The notes: a model not told the origin generated them from the letters alone. Positions 41,344-53,011 are shown, counted from the stretch's first letter. The stretch: 64,000 nt of DNA from Nitrosomonas sp. Is79A3 (GCF_000219585.1 NC_015731.1:868001-932000), one strand, 5' to 3'. Translations and numbers: made by a program.

Positions 41344-42099
41344 ATGCTGAATCATTTTCCAGATCCTGCTGTTAATTATCCCCATAGAAATAGAGATTAT
41401 TTTATTGCAGGTTTTACTTTCTTCTGTGTTGCGGTGAGCTTGGTAATTGATGGTAGTGCAAGCCCAGAAACTCAGAAACAGTTAGGTGTTATAGCTTGGA
41501 TCTTTCTGATTGGATTGCTAGTCGGTGAGAATAAAGAAGTAAGAATGCAAGTCGTTGTTGCCGTTGCATTTGCTACTGCCGGAGAACATTTTGCTTCGAT
41601 TTATATGGAAGGATACACTTATCGATTTGGAAATGTACCCTCTTATGTTCCGCCCGGTCATGGAATGGTATATTTGACAGCAGTAGCCCTTGCACGCTCA
41701 AGACTTTTCTTATTGAATGCAAGAAAACTGGCAATTTCTGTTATCCTGATTGGCGGTTTATGGTCACTGTGGGGTATTAGTGGCATACCTGAGCAAGGCG
41801 ATCAGGTTGGTGCATTTTTATTCTGTATTTTTGTAATTTGCTTATTTAAAGGACGATCTCCAATGGTTTATCTGGGGGCCTTTTTTATTTGCACTTGGCT
41901 AGAAGTCATTGGTACCGCAGCGGGAACGTGGAAATGGGCTTCAATTGAACCTGTTTTTAATTGGACTCAAGGAAATCCGCCTAGTGGTGTCGCCGCATGG
42001 TATTGCTTGGTCGATGCAGTCGCTATTGGTTTTTCTCCAAAAATTCTAAACGGTTTGCAAAAAATGAACAACTGGTATAAAACATCACTTAGTAAATAA
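41344..42099 (+). CDS. Hypothetical multi-pass membrane protein
   Basis: No family recognised. The 251-residue protein has about seven hydrophobic segments, beginning near residues 19-37, 45-60, 66-80, 105-120, 128-146, 157-168 and 175-190. Conserved-looking polar positions sit inside or next to membrane segments: AGEHFASIYMEGYTYRFG, VPPGHGMVYL, WLEVIGTAAGTWKWA and NPPSGVAAWYCLVDA. His, Glu, Tyr and Trp in such places suggest an enzyme or cofactor site rather than a simple structural protein. It starts 25 bp after the cluster 2 terminator and has no heme motif. Start by ATG at 41344; no clear ribosome-binding site. Confidence 0.7.
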   Translation: MLNHFPDPAVNYPHRNRDYFIAGFTFFCVAVSLVIDGSASPETQKQLGVIAWIFLIGLLVGENKEVRMQVVVAVAFATAGEHFASIYMEGYTYRFGNVPSYVPPGHGMVYLTAVALARSRLFLLNARKLAISVILIGGLWSLWGISGIPEQGDQVGAFLFCIFVICLFKGRSPMVYLGAFFICTWLEVIGTAAGTWKWASIEPVFNWTQGNPPSGVAAWYCLVDAVAIGFSPKILNGLQKMNNWYKTSLSK

Positions 42100-42187
42100 T
42101 CATTTATCCCGGAAAATTTTTGAAAGTTTTAAATAACAAATTAAAATTGTAATTTCTGTTAAATATAATCAATTGGAAGGGCTAGCT

Positions 42188-44095
42188 GTGACCGTTGTTC
42201 GTTTGCCAGATGGATCTGAGCGTATTTTTGATAACCCTGTAACTGTGTTAGATGTTGCTGCAGCGATTGGACCAGGACTTGCTCGCGCAGCAATTGCTGG
42301 AAAGATTAATGGGAAACTGACTGATGTATATAGCCAAATAGAGGGAAATAGCGAACTCGCCATCATTACAGAGAAAGATGCTGAAGGATTGGAAATTATC
42401 CGGCATTCTTGTGCACATTTGTTGGCTCATGCGGTAAAAGAACTATTTCCTGAGGCGCAGGTTACTATTGGACCAGTAGTTGATAATGGATTTTATTATG
42501 ATTTTTCTTATAAGCGACCATTTACCCCAGAAGATTTGACTGCGATTGAAAAACGCATGCTTGAAATAAGTAAACGAGATTTAAAGATAGAACGAAAAAT
42601 TCTGGAGCGCACTGAAGCAATCAATTTTTTTAAACAGCAAGGTGAACACTATAAAGCGCAGATAATTGAATCGATACCGGGCGATCAAGATCTGTCACTT
42701 TATTCTCAAGGGAATTTTACTGATCTTTGTCGAGGGCCGCATGTCCCAGCGACTTCAAAGATAAAAGTTTTTAAACTCATGAAGGTGGCAGGAGCTTATT
42801 GGCGGGGTGATTCGAATAATGAAATGCTTCAGCGTATTTATGGAACTGCCTGGACAAATAAGGAAGATCAGAAGAACTACTTGCATCGCTTAGAAGAAGC
42901 AGAGAAAAGGGATCATCGAAAGCTTGGAAAACAACTTAATTTATTTCACACCCAAGATGAAGCGCCTGGTATGGTATTCTGGCATCCCAAAGGGTGGATA
43001 TTGTGGCAACAAATAGAGCAGTATATGAGGAATATACTGAATCAGAACGGTTACCAGGAAATACGAACCCCGCAGATTTTGGATAAAGATTTGTGGGTGC
43101 GATCAGGGCATTGGGAGAACTTTCGTGAGAATATGTTTACTACCAATTCGGATGAACGTGACTTCGCTATTAAACCAATGAATTGTCCCGGTCACGTACA
43201 GATATTTAATCAGGGTTTAAGGAGCTATCGCGAACTGCCTATAAGATTGGCTGAATTTGGTTCATGCCATCGAAATGAAGCATCAGGTGCGCTGCACGGT
43301 ATTATGCGAGTACGTGCATTTACTCAGGATGATGCACACATTTTCTGTACAGAAGACCAGATACAAGATGAAGTTGTAAGGTTTATTGATTTATTAAAGA
43401 TTGTCTATTCTGATTTTGGTTTTAAAGAACTTTTGGTTAAACTTTCAACACGTCCACATAAGCGTGTAGGATCAGAGACACAGTGGGATGAATCAGAAGC
43501 GGCACTTGAAGCGGCATTGAATGAAGCTAAGCTCGAATGGGAGCTGCAACCTGGAGAAGGCGCATTTTATGGACCGAAAATTGAATTTTCATTGAAGGAT
43601 TGTATTGGACGAGTCTGGCAATGCGGTACACTACAACTGGATTTTTCTATGCCGGAACGTTTGGGTGCGGAATATGTTGCGGAAGACAATTCACGGCATG
43701 TGCCTGTAATGCTGCATAGAGCGATTTTAGGCTCTCTGGAGAGATTCATTGGCATATTGATAGAAAACTATGCGGGCGCATTGCCTTTGTGGTTATCGCC
43801 TGAGCAGGTTGTTGTATTAAATATTTCTCGCACACAGATTGAATATGCGCAGGCGGTGGTTACGCAATTAAAGCAAAATGGTATTAGAGCCAGCTTAGAC
43901 TTGAGAAATGAGAAGATAACCTATAAAATTCGTGAGCATAGCTTGCAGAAGCTTCCTTATCAAATTATAGTTGGTGATGAAGAAGTGCGGACAAATAAGG
44001 TTGCTGTTCGTAATCGTGCAGGCGAGAATCTTGGTCAAATGACATGTCAAGCTTTGCTGGAGCATTTTAAAGAAGAAATTTCTTTAAAAACGTAA
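42188..44095 (+). CDS. thrS: Threonyl-tRNA synthetase
   Basis: Charges tRNA-Thr and edits Ser-tRNA-Thr. I take the GTG at 42188 ([14 protein letters not shown]), which follows GGAAGG by 7 bases and matches the family N-terminus; the TTG at 42173 would include that ribosome-binding site. Domains in order: TGS (1-65), editing domain with [11 protein letters not shown] and the Cys/His Zn site (CRGPHV), class II core with motif 2 ([20 protein letters not shown]), anticodon domain. Length 635 aa. First gene of the thrS-infC-rpmI-rplT-pheST run. Confidence 0.97.
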   Translation: MTVVRLPDGSERIFDNPVTVLDVAAAIGPGLARAAIAGKINGKLTDVYSQIEGNSELAIITEKDAEGLEIIRHSCAHLLAHAVKELFPEAQVTIGPVVDNGFYYDFSYKRPFTPEDLTAIEKRMLEISKRDLKIERKILERTEAINFFKQQGEHYKAQIIESIPGDQDLSLYSQGNFTDLCRGPHVPATSKIKVFKLMKVAGAYWRGDSNNEMLQRIYGTAWTNKEDQKNYLHRLEEAEKRDHRKLGKQLNLFHTQDEAPGMVFWHPKGWILWQQIEQYMRNILNQNGYQEIRTPQILDKDLWVRSGHWENFRENMFTTNSDERDFAIKPMNCPGHVQIFNQGLRSYRELPIRLAEFGSCHRNEASGALHGIMRVRAFTQDDAHIFCTEDQIQDEVVRFIDLLKIVYSDFGFKELLVKLSTRPHKRVGSETQWDESEAALEAALNEAKLEWELQPGEGAFYGPKIEFSLKDCIGRVWQCGTLQLDFSMPERLGAEYVAEDNSRHVPVMLHRAILGSLERFIGILIENYAGALPLWLSPEQVVVLNISRTQIEYAQAVVTQLKQNGIRASLDLRNEKITYKIREHSLQKLPYQIIVGDEEVRTNKVAVRNRAGENLGQMTCQALLEHFKEEISLKT

Positions 44096-44132
44096 TTAAT
44101 TTCTTTAATAAACTAATCTTGGAGAATTTGCC

Positions 44133-44705
44133 ATAGCTCAGGAAAAATCAGTGCGCATCAATGAAGAAATTGATGTGACAGAGGTACGTTTAATTGGTGT
44201 GAATGGAGAGCAAGTTGGTATTGTCACACTTGCTGGTGCAATAGCCTTAGCGGATGAAGCGGGGGTAGATCTGGTTGAAATCGCACCGACAGCGCAACCG
44301 CCTGTTTGTCGTTTGATGGATTATGGTAAGTTTCGCTATCAGGAAAGTAAGAAAAAGCATGATGCCAAATTGAAGCAGAAACAGGTTCAGATTAAAGAGA
44401 TCAAATTTAGGCCTAATACCGATGAAGGTGATTACAACATAAAGCTAAGAAATTTAACTAATTTTCTCAATGAAGGAGATAAAGTTAAGGTAACATTGCG
44501 TTTCCGTGGGCGCGAAATGGCGCATCAAGAATTTGGTATGCGTTTATTGGAGCGCGTGAGAGGTGATTTAGAGTCCTTTGCGATAGTGGAACAATTTCCA
44601 AAAATGGAAGGACGGCAGATGGTTATGGTGTTGTCGCCTAAAAAGAAAGATGTTAAAGCCGATAAATCAAAAGCAGCAGAGGAAGATTCTTCAGTAGCAT
44701 CATAG
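44133..44705 (+). CDS. infC: Translation initiation factor IF-3, ATA start
   Basis: Binds the 30S subunit and checks start codon-initiator pairing. The family N-terminus continues upstream of the first standard start (GTG 44151): the in-frame sequence [12 protein letters not shown] is preceded by ATA at 44133, and CTTGGAG ends 8 bases before it. Rare AUU/AUA-type starts are the known autoregulation device of infC, because IF-3 itself rejects them. From 44133 the protein is 190 aa. The N-domain, Lys-rich linker ([14 protein letters not shown]) and C-domain are normal. Confidence 0.93.
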   Translation: MAQEKSVRINEEIDVTEVRLIGVNGEQVGIVTLAGAIALADEAGVDLVEIAPTAQPPVCRLMDYGKFRYQESKKKHDAKLKQKQVQIKEIKFRPNTDEGDYNIKLRNLTNFLNEGDKVKVTLRFRGREMAHQEFGMRLLERVRGDLESFAIVEQFPKMEGRQMVMVLSPKKKDVKADKSKAAEEDSSVAS

Positions 44706-44762
44706 TTGTACTTAGTTGTTTACATAGTTTTTTGTTGTAAATTTTGTGAAAAATAAGTGATC

Positions 44763-44802
44763 ACCAGGTTTTGGAAGTTTTTCAATGATGAAAACACCTG
44801 GT
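44763..44802 (+). promoter_or_regulatory. Stem-loop in rpmI leader
   Basis: ACCAGGT (44763-44769) pairs with ACCTGGT (44796-44802), extended by T/A pairs. It lies in the 120-bp gap between infC and rpmI. In E. coli L20 controls rpmI-rplT by binding this leader; this stem may serve that function or act as a weak attenuator. Confidence 0.45.
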
Positions 44803-44825
44803 TTCATATTAAATGAGGAGTAATT

Positions 44826-45023
44826 ATGCCCAAAATGAAAACTAAAAGTGGCGCAGCTAAGCGCTTTAAGTTTAGGGCGAGTGGGAGTATTAAACGCTCA
44901 CAAGCTTTTAAACGCCATATATTGACTAAAAAAACTACTAAAAATAAGCGCCAATTGCGCGGAATTGCAGCTGTTCATTCCACCAATACAGCATCTGTTC
45001 GCGCTATGATGCCGTACGCATAA
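44826..45023 (+). CDS. rpmI: 50S ribosomal protein L35
   Basis: Small basic protein of the large subunit, 65 aa, beginning [15 protein letters not shown] with the internal [16 protein letters not shown] sequence that marks L35. GAGGAG precedes the ATG. It lies 12 bp before rplT, as in most bacteria. Confidence 0.97.
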   Translation: MPKMKTKSGAAKRFKFRASGSIKRSQAFKRHILTKKTTKNKRQLRGIAAVHSTNTASVRAMMPYA

Positions 45024-45035
45024 GGGAGAACGATC

Positions 45036-45395
45036 ATGCCAAGAGTTAAACGTGGTGTAACCGCCCATGCGCGGCACAAGAAAATATTAGATCTGGCTAA
45101 AGGCTACCGTGGACGCCGTAAGAATGTTTATCGTATAGCCAAACAAGCCGTCATGAAGGCTGGTCAATATGCGTACCGAGATCGTCGGCAACGTAAAAGA
45201 CAATTCCGAGCTCTATGGATTGCACGTATCAATGCGGCTGCCCGTGAATGTGGATTGTCTTACAGTGTATTCATGAACGGTCTCAAGAAAGCTAGTATTG
45301 AAGTAGATAGAAAAGTTTTGGCTGACTTAGCTGTTTTCGATAAGAGTGCTTTTGAAAAAATCGTACAACAAGCAAAAGCCAGTCTAGCCACATAA
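45036..45395 (+). CDS. rplT: 50S ribosomal protein L20
   Basis: Early 23S rRNA-binding assembly protein and translational repressor of its own operon in E. coli. The 119-residue basic protein contains [19 protein letters not shown] and [15 protein letters not shown], both family signatures. It is followed by a terminator before pheS. Confidence 0.97.
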   Translation: MPRVKRGVTAHARHKKILDLAKGYRGRRKNVYRIAKQAVMKAGQYAYRDRRQRKRQFRALWIARINAAARECGLSYSVFMNGLKKASIEVDRKVLADLAVFDKSAFEKIVQQAKASLAT

Positions 45396-45417
45396 TTGGT
45401 TGTTAAAAAGAGATGCT

Positions 45418-45450
45418 GGGAGGTCGGGTAACGCCTGAGCCTCCCTTTTT
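45418..45450 (+). terminator. Terminator/attenuator between rplT and pheS
   Basis: GGGAGG (45418-45423) and CCTCCC (45440-45445) form the stem base, followed by five T. It lies 55 bp before pheS and probably ends most rplT transcripts or attenuates pheST. Confidence 0.75.
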
Positions 45451-45499
45451 CTTGTGAAATTAATAAATATGATATTGGTTATTTAATCTTAGATGCTGA

Positions 45500-46525
<1,026 letters not shown>

Positions 46526-46566
46526 ACCTGAACAACTTTACCTATTTTAAGTGGCAGTAGATTCTC

Positions 46567-48939
46567 ATGAAATTCTCTGAAAACTGGCTACGTAGCTTTG
46601 TTAATCCCCCCCACTCAAGTGATGAGCTTGCGCATGTACTAACGATGGCAGGAATTGAGGTTGAAAGCGTTGAACCGGTAGCAGCGGCTTTTGATAAAGT
46701 TGTTGTGGCCGAAGTTCTTTCAGTTGAAAAACATCCAACAGCTGATCGGCTAAAAGTTTGCAATGTCAGGACAGGAAAAACAGCGGAAGATTTATTGCAA
46801 ATTGTTTGCGGTGCATCCAATGTGAGCGCTGGCGTGAAAGTGGCCTGCGCATTAACGGGAGCAAATTTGCCGGGTTATACGATCAAAAAAACGAATCTGC
46901 GTGGCATCGACTCAGCTGGCATGTTGTGTTCAGCTAAAGAATTAGGCGTCAGTGATGTAGCTGATGGTTTGCTGTTACTCCCCGATGATGCCCAGGTAGG
47001 GATGGATTTTCGTGATTACTATGGACTTGATGACCACATTTTTACATTAAAATTAACACCTAATCGCGCTGATTGTCTTGGTGTGCTCGGTGTTGCACGC
47101 GAAGTAGCCGCCATAACAGCAGCCGAGTTGCATGATTCACTAGCGATAAATACTATTCCTGGCGAAATTAACGATACTCTAGATGTGAAGGTGATGGCAT
47201 CTGAAGCATGCCCTTTGTATTGCGGTCGTATTATTCGAGGCATTAATCTCGAAGCGTCGTTAACACCCTTATGGATGACGCAGCGGCTGGAGCGTAGCGG
47301 AATCCGGTCTATTAATCCGGTAGTCGATATCACTAACTATGTATTGCTGGAAACCGGGCAACCCATGCATGCTTTTAATCTGGAAAAGATTGCTGGCACT
47401 ATTCAGGTTCGCTTCGCGTTGTTGCATGAAAGTATAGAATTATTAAACGGTAGTCAAATAGACTTAAATCCAGAAATGCTGTTGATTGCGGATGAACATA
47501 AACCGCTTGCTTTAGCTGGGATTATGGGGGGACTGGGTAGTGGCGTGACGCAAGGCACGACAGATATCTTTCTCGAAAGTGCATTTTTCAGTCCGGATGC
47601 AATCAGTGGTAAATCATTTCAACTTGGATTCACTTCTGATTCTGCTTATCGTTTTGAACGCGGTGTAGACTTTGCTGGCACCAGAACTGCACTGGAACGC
47701 GTTACTTACCTGATACAAACTATCTGCGGTGGTCAGGCGGGTCCAGTGACTGAAGTCAAACATAAGTTGCCGCAGCGATCCGCCGTGAATGTACGTCTTA
47801 ATCGGATAAAACGGATATTGGGTATTGATGTCAACAAGCAGCAAGTAAATGATTATTTTAAGCGACTGGGATTTGATTTTTCAGTGAAAGAGGACATTTT
47901 TAATGTAAAGCCGCCATCTTACCGTTTTGATTTGGCGATAGAAGAAGATTTTATAGAAGAGCTGGCGCGCATCTATGGTTATGACCATATACCTGCTCAT
48001 TTCCCGCATGCAAGTATGGCGATGCTGCCAGCATCCGAAACAGAGCGTTCCTCAATGGAGTTAAAGCAGTTATTAGTAGCTCGCGATTATCAGGAAGTTA
48101 TTAACTATGCTTTTGTGGACGCAGATTGGGAGCTTGATTTTGTCAATAACGGTACGCCAATTACATTAAAGAATCCAATTGCGAGCCAAATGAGTGTGAT
48201 GCGGAGTACATTAATAGGCGGTTTGATATCCAATTTGCAATTTAATTTAAACCGGAAACAAACTAGAGTCCGCTTATTTGAGATGGGTTGCTGCTTTGTA
48301 AGAGATGATGAAAGTGACTGCAAGCAAGTAGAAAGAATTGCGGGACTCAGTTATGGAGATGTCGTATTTGAGCAATGGGGGGTACCGGCGAGAAATGTTG
48401 ATTTTTATGATGCCAAAGCAGACGTAGAAGTATTATGCAGAGGGCGGAGTACGCATTTCAAGAAATTTCTCCATCCGGCATTGCATCCGGGTAAATCCGC
48501 GCAAATTTGTATCGAAGACAAATCGATAGGGTGGTTGGGCGAGTTGCATCCCCGCTGGCAGAAGAAATATGGGTTGCAGAAAAATACGATATTGTTTGAA
48601 ATAAGCTTAGAGAATCTTGGATCTAAAACCTTATCTGTTGCTAAGGAAATTTCTAAGTTTCCGCCGGTGCGGCGTGATATCGCAATAATTGTTGATAATG
48701 ATATTAGCGTGCATTCACTTTTGATTTGTTTGATTGCAGAAAAATCGGCGATTGTTTCGGACATTTCATTATTCGATATTTATCGTGGCAAAGGCATGGA
48801 GAATACCAAAAAAAGTCTTGCATTCCGTGTGTTATTACAAGATACTGAGAAAACATTAACGGATGAAGAGGCTGATTTTGCAGTGACAAACTTAATCGAA
48901 GTTTTGAAAAATAAGTTTGGTGCAACTTTACGTAATTGA
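46567..48939 (+). CDS. pheT: Phenylalanyl-tRNA synthetase beta subunit
   Basis: Editing and tRNA-binding subunit of PheRS. Domains visible in order: OB-fold tRNA-binding domain (residues ~40-150), B3/B4 editing domain (about 210-390, with [13 protein letters not shown] before it), B5 domain (about 400-475), a catalytic-like core and the C-terminal ferredoxin-fold anticodon-binding domain ([13 protein letters not shown]). Length 790 aa is normal. A 185-bp AT-rich gap with no other gene separates it from ihfA. Confidence 0.97.
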   Translation: MKFSENWLRSFVNPPHSSDELAHVLTMAGIEVESVEPVAAAFDKVVVAEVLSVEKHPTADRLKVCNVRTGKTAEDLLQIVCGASNVSAGVKVACALTGANLPGYTIKKTNLRGIDSAGMLCSAKELGVSDVADGLLLLPDDAQVGMDFRDYYGLDDHIFTLKLTPNRADCLGVLGVAREVAAITAAELHDSLAINTIPGEINDTLDVKVMASEACPLYCGRIIRGINLEASLTPLWMTQRLERSGIRSINPVVDITNYVLLETGQPMHAFNLEKIAGTIQVRFALLHESIELLNGSQIDLNPEMLLIADEHKPLALAGIMGGLGSGVTQGTTDIFLESAFFSPDAISGKSFQLGFTSDSAYRFERGVDFAGTRTALERVTYLIQTICGGQAGPVTEVKHKLPQRSAVNVRLNRIKRILGIDVNKQQVNDYFKRLGFDFSVKEDIFNVKPPSYRFDLAIEEDFIEELARIYGYDHIPAHFPHASMAMLPASETERSSMELKQLLVARDYQEVINYAFVDADWELDFVNNGTPITLKNPIASQMSVMRSTLIGGLISNLQFNLNRKQTRVRLFEMGCCFVRDDESDCKQVERIAGLSYGDVVFEQWGVPARNVDFYDAKADVEVLCRGRSTHFKKFLHPALHPGKSAQICIEDKSIGWLGELHPRWQKKYGLQKNTILFEISLENLGSKTLSVAKEISKFPPVRRDIAIIVDNDISVHSLLICLIAEKSAIVSDISLFDIYRGKGMENTKKSLAFRVLLQDTEKTLTDEEADFAVTNLIEVLKNKFGATLRN

Positions 48940-49124
48940 TGCTTGTTTTTGCATTTGCAATGACTGATTTTTATTTGGATTTGATTATTTAATTGGATTT
49001 ATTCTTCGTGGTTTTAATTATAAGATAAGCTAATAATCTGTTTTATTAAAAGCGCTACTGTTAAATGAGTCTAAATATTGTTGAGTTAAGAACTACAAAA
49101 ATTAATAATGAGATGGAGTGAGGT

Positions 49125-49433
49125 ATGGCATTAACAAAAGCTGAGTTAGCAGATTTATTGTTTGAGAATGTAGGGCTTAACAAACGTGAAGCAAAAGATA
49201 TGGTTGAGTCTTTTTATGAAGAAGTGCGTACAGCGCTGCAAAATGGAGAAGGGGTTAAACTTTCAGGCTTTGGTAATTTTCAGCTGCGTGCTAAACCGCA
49301 ACGTCCGGGCCGAAATCCGAAAACAGGGGAAGAAATTCCAATTACTGCGCGTCGTGTAGTAACATTTCATGCCAGTCAGAAGTTAAAAGCTTTGGTTGAG
49401 AAGAATTATCATGGAAAACAGAAAAATAAATAA
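49125..49433 (+). CDS. ihfA: Integration host factor alpha subunit
   Basis: DNA-bending protein of the HU/IHF family. The 102-residue protein shows [24 protein letters not shown] and the DNA-contacting arm [21 protein letters not shown] with the intercalating Pro. The pheST-ihfA-merR order is common in proteobacteria and supports the alpha assignment over HU. Its 3' end overlaps the regulator gene by 23 bp. Confidence 0.95.
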   Translation: MALTKAELADLLFENVGLNKREAKDMVESFYEEVRTALQNGEGVKLSGFGNFQLRAKPQRPGRNPKTGEEIPITARRVVTFHASQKLKALVEKNYHGKQKNK

Positions 49434-49791
49434 TACCCCGCTTCCAATTCCTGCTAAACGGTATTTCACAATCGGAGAGGTGGGAATTCTTTGTGGTGTT
49501 AAACCGCATGTATTACGTTACTGGGAACAAGAGTTTACGCAGCTAAAGCCTGTAAAGCGTCGTGGTAATCGCCGTTATTATCAGCATCAAGAAGTGTTAT
49601 TGATTCGGCGTATCAGAGAATTACTTTACGACCAAGGGTTTACAATCAATGGAGCGCGTAACCGTTTGGATCATAATGAAAACAAGCTGTCCTCAATAGA
49701 AGAAGCGACTGTTGGCTCGATATCCCCAATAGCGGATTTAAGCTATGCACGGCGCGAAATTAAAAGTATTGTGTCGCAATTACTTTCCTAA
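49411..49791 (+). CDS. MerR-family transcriptional regulator
   Basis: Small DNA-binding protein, 126 aa from the ATG at 49411 (an in-frame TTG at 49396 would add five residues). The N-terminal winged helix-turn-helix is clear: [25 protein letters not shown], then [23 protein letters not shown]. The C-terminal part is short and has no metal-binding Cys pair, so it is not a metal sensor. It overlaps ihfA, a widespread arrangement, but its target is not known. Confidence 0.87.
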   Translation: MENRKINNTPLPIPAKRYFTIGEVGILCGVKPHVLRYWEQEFTQLKPVKRRGNRRYYQHQEVLLIRRIRELLYDQGFTINGARNRLDHNENKLSSIEEATVGSISPIADLSYARREIKSIVSQLLS

Positions 49792-49840
49792 AGAAAATGT
49801 TTTTCAGTAATAGTTTATAAAGTTTGGGTATTTTGTTTGT

Positions 49841-49846
49841 TATAAT
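49841..49846 (+). promoter_or_regulatory. -10 box of the tRNA-Pro gene
   Basis: A consensus TATAAT ends 8 bp before the first base of the tRNA. No good -35 hexamer was found at 16-18 bp. Confidence 0.45.
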
Positions 49847-49854
49847 TTACTGTT

Positions 49855-49931
<77 letters not shown>

Positions 49932-50023
49932 TTTGATATACTCTTATTTTTAAATAGGATTGGTTCTGAGTAATGTGCAGGAATATCCGTTTGATCATCC
50001 GGTGGCTAACATAAGTTTATAAA

Positions 50024-50767
50024 ATGCGCATATTGCTTAGTAATGATGATGGATATTTTGCGCCTGGCCTTACATGTCTTGCTGATGAACTTTCAGAAAT
50101 TGCAGAAATTATAGTTGTCGCGCCCGAAAGGGATCGAAGTGGATCCAGTAATTCGTTAACGTTGGATCGTCCATTAAGTTTGCGTAAGTCTCATAATGGT
50201 TTTTATTATGTCAATGGAACACCGACAGACTGTGTTCATCTGGCAGTAACCGGTATGCTTGATGTAATGCCGGATATGATTATTTCTGGTGTGAATAGTG
50301 GTGCTAACATGGGCGATGACACGATTTATTCAGGCACGGTTGCTGCTGCTACCGAAGGTTTTCTACTAGGGATTCCTTCGCTAGCTGTTTCTTTGGCTGG
50401 TTCATTAAATGAAAATTATTTAACGGCAGCGCGGGTAGCTGTTGATATGGTGATACGTTTCAGAGAAAAGGATATTCAGAGTCCGGTTTTGTTGAATATT
50501 AATGTGCCGGATATCGAATATCAGAACCTTGAAGGGGTTGAGGTTACCCGTTTGGGACGACGCCATAAAGCTGAGCCGGTGATCAAGTCGAAAAGTCCCC
50601 GTGGAGAAAACCTGTATTGGGTAGGTGCAGCTGGTGCTGCACAAGATGCAGGAAAGGGTACGGATTTTTATGCGATTCAGCATAATCGAGTTTCGGTAAC
50701 CCCGCTACAGATTGATCTAACACGTTACGATCAGTTAGATCTCATAACAAGATGGCTTGATATCTAA
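50024..50767 (+). CDS. surE: 5'/3'-nucleotidase SurE
   Basis: Metal-dependent phosphatase acting on nucleoside monophosphates and polyphosphate, linked to stress survival. The 247-residue protein begins [15 protein letters not shown], in which the adjacent Asp residues bind metal, followed by [14 protein letters not shown] and the [19 protein letters not shown] active-site loop. It is the first gene of a surE-pcm-nlpD run. Confidence 0.96.
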   Translation: MRILLSNDDGYFAPGLTCLADELSEIAEIIVVAPERDRSGSSNSLTLDRPLSLRKSHNGFYYVNGTPTDCVHLAVTGMLDVMPDMIISGVNSGANMGDDTIYSGTVAAATEGFLLGIPSLAVSLAGSLNENYLTAARVAVDMVIRFREKDIQSPVLLNINVPDIEYQNLEGVEVTRLGRRHKAEPVIKSKSPRGENLYWVGAAGAAQDAGKGTDFYAIQHNRVSVTPLQIDLTRYDQLDLITRWLDI

Positions 50768-50814
50768 ATAGGTACTTGTTATGTTTGAGTGATTTGAAAT
50801 TTTATGGATACTAA

Positions 50815-51480
50815 TTGGTGAATGTTCGTCATTCTGGAATTGGTATGACTTCTCAGCGCACACGTATGCGAATGATTGAACGCTTACGTGCACAAGGAAT
50901 TTCTGATGAAGTGATTTTATCAGTTATAGGTACAATTCCGCGTCATATTTTTGTTGAAGAAGCTCTGGCAAGCCGGGCTTATGAAGATGTTTCTTTACCC
51001 ATAAATTACGGACAGACTATATCCAGCCCATGGATTGTTGCGCGTATGAGTGAGCTATTACGTGCAAATTCTACATTAGGTAAAGTACTGGAAATTGGAA
51101 CTGGGTGTGGCTATCAGACTGCTGTACTGGCACAGATTGCGCAGAAAGTTTATTCGATAGAACGTATTGGGCCATTATTAACACGTACCAGAATTCGTCT
51201 GCAAGAATTACAGATCAGGAATGTTTATTTAAAACATGCAGATGGTTTGTTAGGGCTTGCGGAAGCAGGGCCGTTTGATGGTATTATCATGACAGCAGTG
51301 ACAACACATGTTCCTGCTTCATTATTGGAGCAAATGGTGGTAGGTGGCAGAATGGTTTTTCCCAAAGGAACTCAGAAACAGAACTTGTGTATTATTGAAC
51401 GGAATTCCCAAGGTTATACTGAAACTGTACTGGAAGAGGTGAATTTTGTACCTTTACTAGCAGGGGTTGTAAAAAAATAG
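50815..51480 (+). CDS. pcm: Protein-L-isoaspartate O-methyltransferase
   Basis: Methylates isoaspartyl residues in damaged proteins so that they can be repaired, using S-adenosylmethionine. The active-site segment YGQTISSPWIVARM and the SAM-binding LEIGTGCGYQTAVLA are intact. The start is uncertain: TTG at 50815, GTG at 50818 or ATG at 50845 (MTSQRTRMRM). Family members usually include a few residues before the GIGMTSQRTR sequence, so I favour the upstream ones. Length about 220 aa. Confidence 0.93.
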   Translation: MVNVRHSGIGMTSQRTRMRMIERLRAQGISDEVILSVIGTIPRHIFVEEALASRAYEDVSLPINYGQTISSPWIVARMSELLRANSTLGKVLEIGTGCGYQTAVLAQIAQKVYSIERIGPLLTRTRIRLQELQIRNVYLKHADGLLGLAEAGPFDGIIMTAVTTHVPASLLEQMVVGGRMVFPKGTQKQNLCIIERNSQGYTETVLEEVNFVPLLAGVVKK

Positions 51481-51499
51481 CGGCTCAGGGAATATTGAA

Positions 51500-52576
51500 A
51501 TGACAAATAATGCGACGCTCAAGCTGAGCGATATTGATATCTGTAAATATATCGTCAAGATATTTATTTCTTTATCAAAGCGATCACAATCATTACCTTT
51601 TAATTTTTATTTGCCGCTCGCCTTTTTTTTACTTGTTGGATGCAGTACAACACAACCGCCAGTGCCTGTCGTCGACAGTGTAAAAAGCGGCTCATCGGGA
51701 CCAGCAAGACTAATCGAATCAAATAATCCAGATAGCCGGTTTTATATCGTACAAAAAGGCGATACGTTGTACGGTATTGCACTTAATCATGGCATTGATT
51801 TTAAAAAATTGGCGGAGTGGAATGATATTGCTGATCCAAAAACTATCCGGCCGGGGCAAAGAATTAGTTTGTCAATGCCAGCTAGAGATTCACAGCCTGA
51901 GTTGTTTGCATTGCCCCAGCAACCGATAGCAACAACGGTTGATCCGGCCATAAGTCCGGCTGATCCAAAAAATACAACTTCCCAGGAAAGTAATAATATT
52001 GTTGCTGCTGGTAAAGTGAAAACAAGCCCTAAAGCGCTTAAATTGCCTTTCTCCGAGCAGAATGTGGCTCAATTGCAGTACGCAACAAAGAGCCCGCTGC
52101 CAATGGCACAATCTTCCACAGTTTCCTCAACTGCAACAGAGAAAAATACTAAAATTGAAGTGGCTCCGCAACCTGAGTCATCAAAACCGGATAAGGCAGC
52201 CAATATTTCTAATGCCGATTGGATATGGCCGACAACGGGAAAATTGCTAGCATCTTTTTCTAAGAATTCCAAAGGTGTGAAGATATCGGGGCAGGCAGGA
52301 CAACCAATTTTAGCATCCGCTGCGGGCGAAGTGGTTTATAGTGGTCATGGTTTACGCGGCTATGGGAACCTGATTATTATCAAGCACGACAATACATTTC
52401 TCAGCGCCTATGCGCATAATAGTAAGCTTCTGGTCAAAGAAGGGGAAGCGGTAATAAAAGGCCAGAAAATTGCAGAAATGGGTAATACAGATACTGACAC
52501 AATTCAATTACATTTTGAGATACGTAAACATGGCAAGCCAGTAGATCCACTGGAATATTTGCCGCATCAATCATAA
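51500..52576 (+). CDS. nlpD: NlpD-like LysM/LytM lipoprotein (amidase activator)
   Basis: Envelope lipoprotein that in E. coli activates amidase AmiC during cell separation. The lipobox LLVGC is unusually far in (Cys about residue 48); the true start may be downstream of the ATG at 51500. A LysM domain (FYIVQKGDTLYGIALNHGID) binds peptidoglycan; a Pro/Ser/Thr-rich linker follows, then a C-terminal LytM/M23 domain. Metal ligands appear lost: the first motif reads KGVKISGQAG and the HxH is QLHFE. This fits a non-hydrolytic activator. It follows surE-pcm; rpoS, usually next, is absent. Confidence 0.88.
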   Translation: MTNNATLKLSDIDICKYIVKIFISLSKRSQSLPFNFYLPLAFFLLVGCSTTQPPVPVVDSVKSGSSGPARLIESNNPDSRFYIVQKGDTLYGIALNHGIDFKKLAEWNDIADPKTIRPGQRISLSMPARDSQPELFALPQQPIATTVDPAISPADPKNTTSQESNNIVAAGKVKTSPKALKLPFSEQNVAQLQYATKSPLPMAQSSTVSSTATEKNTKIEVAPQPESSKPDKAANISNADWIWPTTGKLLASFSKNSKGVKISGQAGQPILASAAGEVVYSGHGLRGYGNLIIIKHDNTFLSAYAHNSKLLVKEGEAVIKGQKIAEMGNTDTDTIQLHFEIRKHGKPVDPLEYLPHQS

Positions 52577-52598
52577 CCAATATCAGATAAATATCTTT

Positions 52599-52638
52599 AA
52601 AAAAAGCGGATAGCCCAAAAGGGTTATCCGCTTTTTTT
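52599..52638 (+). terminator. Bidirectional terminator between nlpD and smbP
   Basis: AGCGGATAGCCC-AAAA-GGGTTATCCGCT with A-run before and T-run after, giving a stem of at least 12 pairs (one G-T). It can end transcription from both sides of these convergent genes. Confidence 0.92.
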
Positions 52639-52654
52639 ATCCGCTAGTCTATTT

Positions 52655-53011
52655 TTACTCGGTAGCTGCGTGTTGCATATGCTTTAACGCTTCTGCCGTA
52701 TGCTTGGTCGCCACATCTGCATGACCTTGCTTCGCATGTGTGATTGCTTCCTCCAAATGCTTGATTGACTCCGTCATGTGTTGGTGTGCTTCGGCATACT
52801 CTTTTTCAGCAGCTTTTGCATGGGTGAGACTTTCCTGCGCATGTTCCAGCAATACTTTGGCATGGCCTGCTTCACCATGCGTTTTAGCAGCTTCTGCATG
52901 TTTTATAGCTTCGGCAGCATGCTGATTTGCACTCGATGCGATTGCCGGAAAACTAAAGCAGAATGCTAATGCACTGATCGCGATAATGCTTGCTGTTTGC
53001 TTGACTTTCAT
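52655..53011 (-). CDS. smbP: Small metal-binding protein SmbP-like
   Basis: Periplasmic His-rich protein; in Nitrosomonas europaea SmbP binds copper and other divalent metals. The ATG at 53011 has a strong GGAGG site 7 bases before it, so I prefer it over the longer frame from 53062. Of 118 aa, about 26 form a signal peptide (FPAIA-S). The mature part is a helical array of roughly 7-residue repeats of the type H-A-x-E-A-x-K with 14 His and no Cys, predicted as a helical bundle. Copper handling would serve ammonia monooxygenase and copper enzymes; that role is inferred. Confidence 0.85.
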   Translation of the reverse strand: MKVKQTASIIAISALAFCFSFPAIASSANQHAAEAIKHAEAAKTHGEAGHAKVLLEHAQESLTHAKAAEKEYAEAHQHMTESIKHLEEAITHAKQGHADVATKHTAEALKHMQHAATE

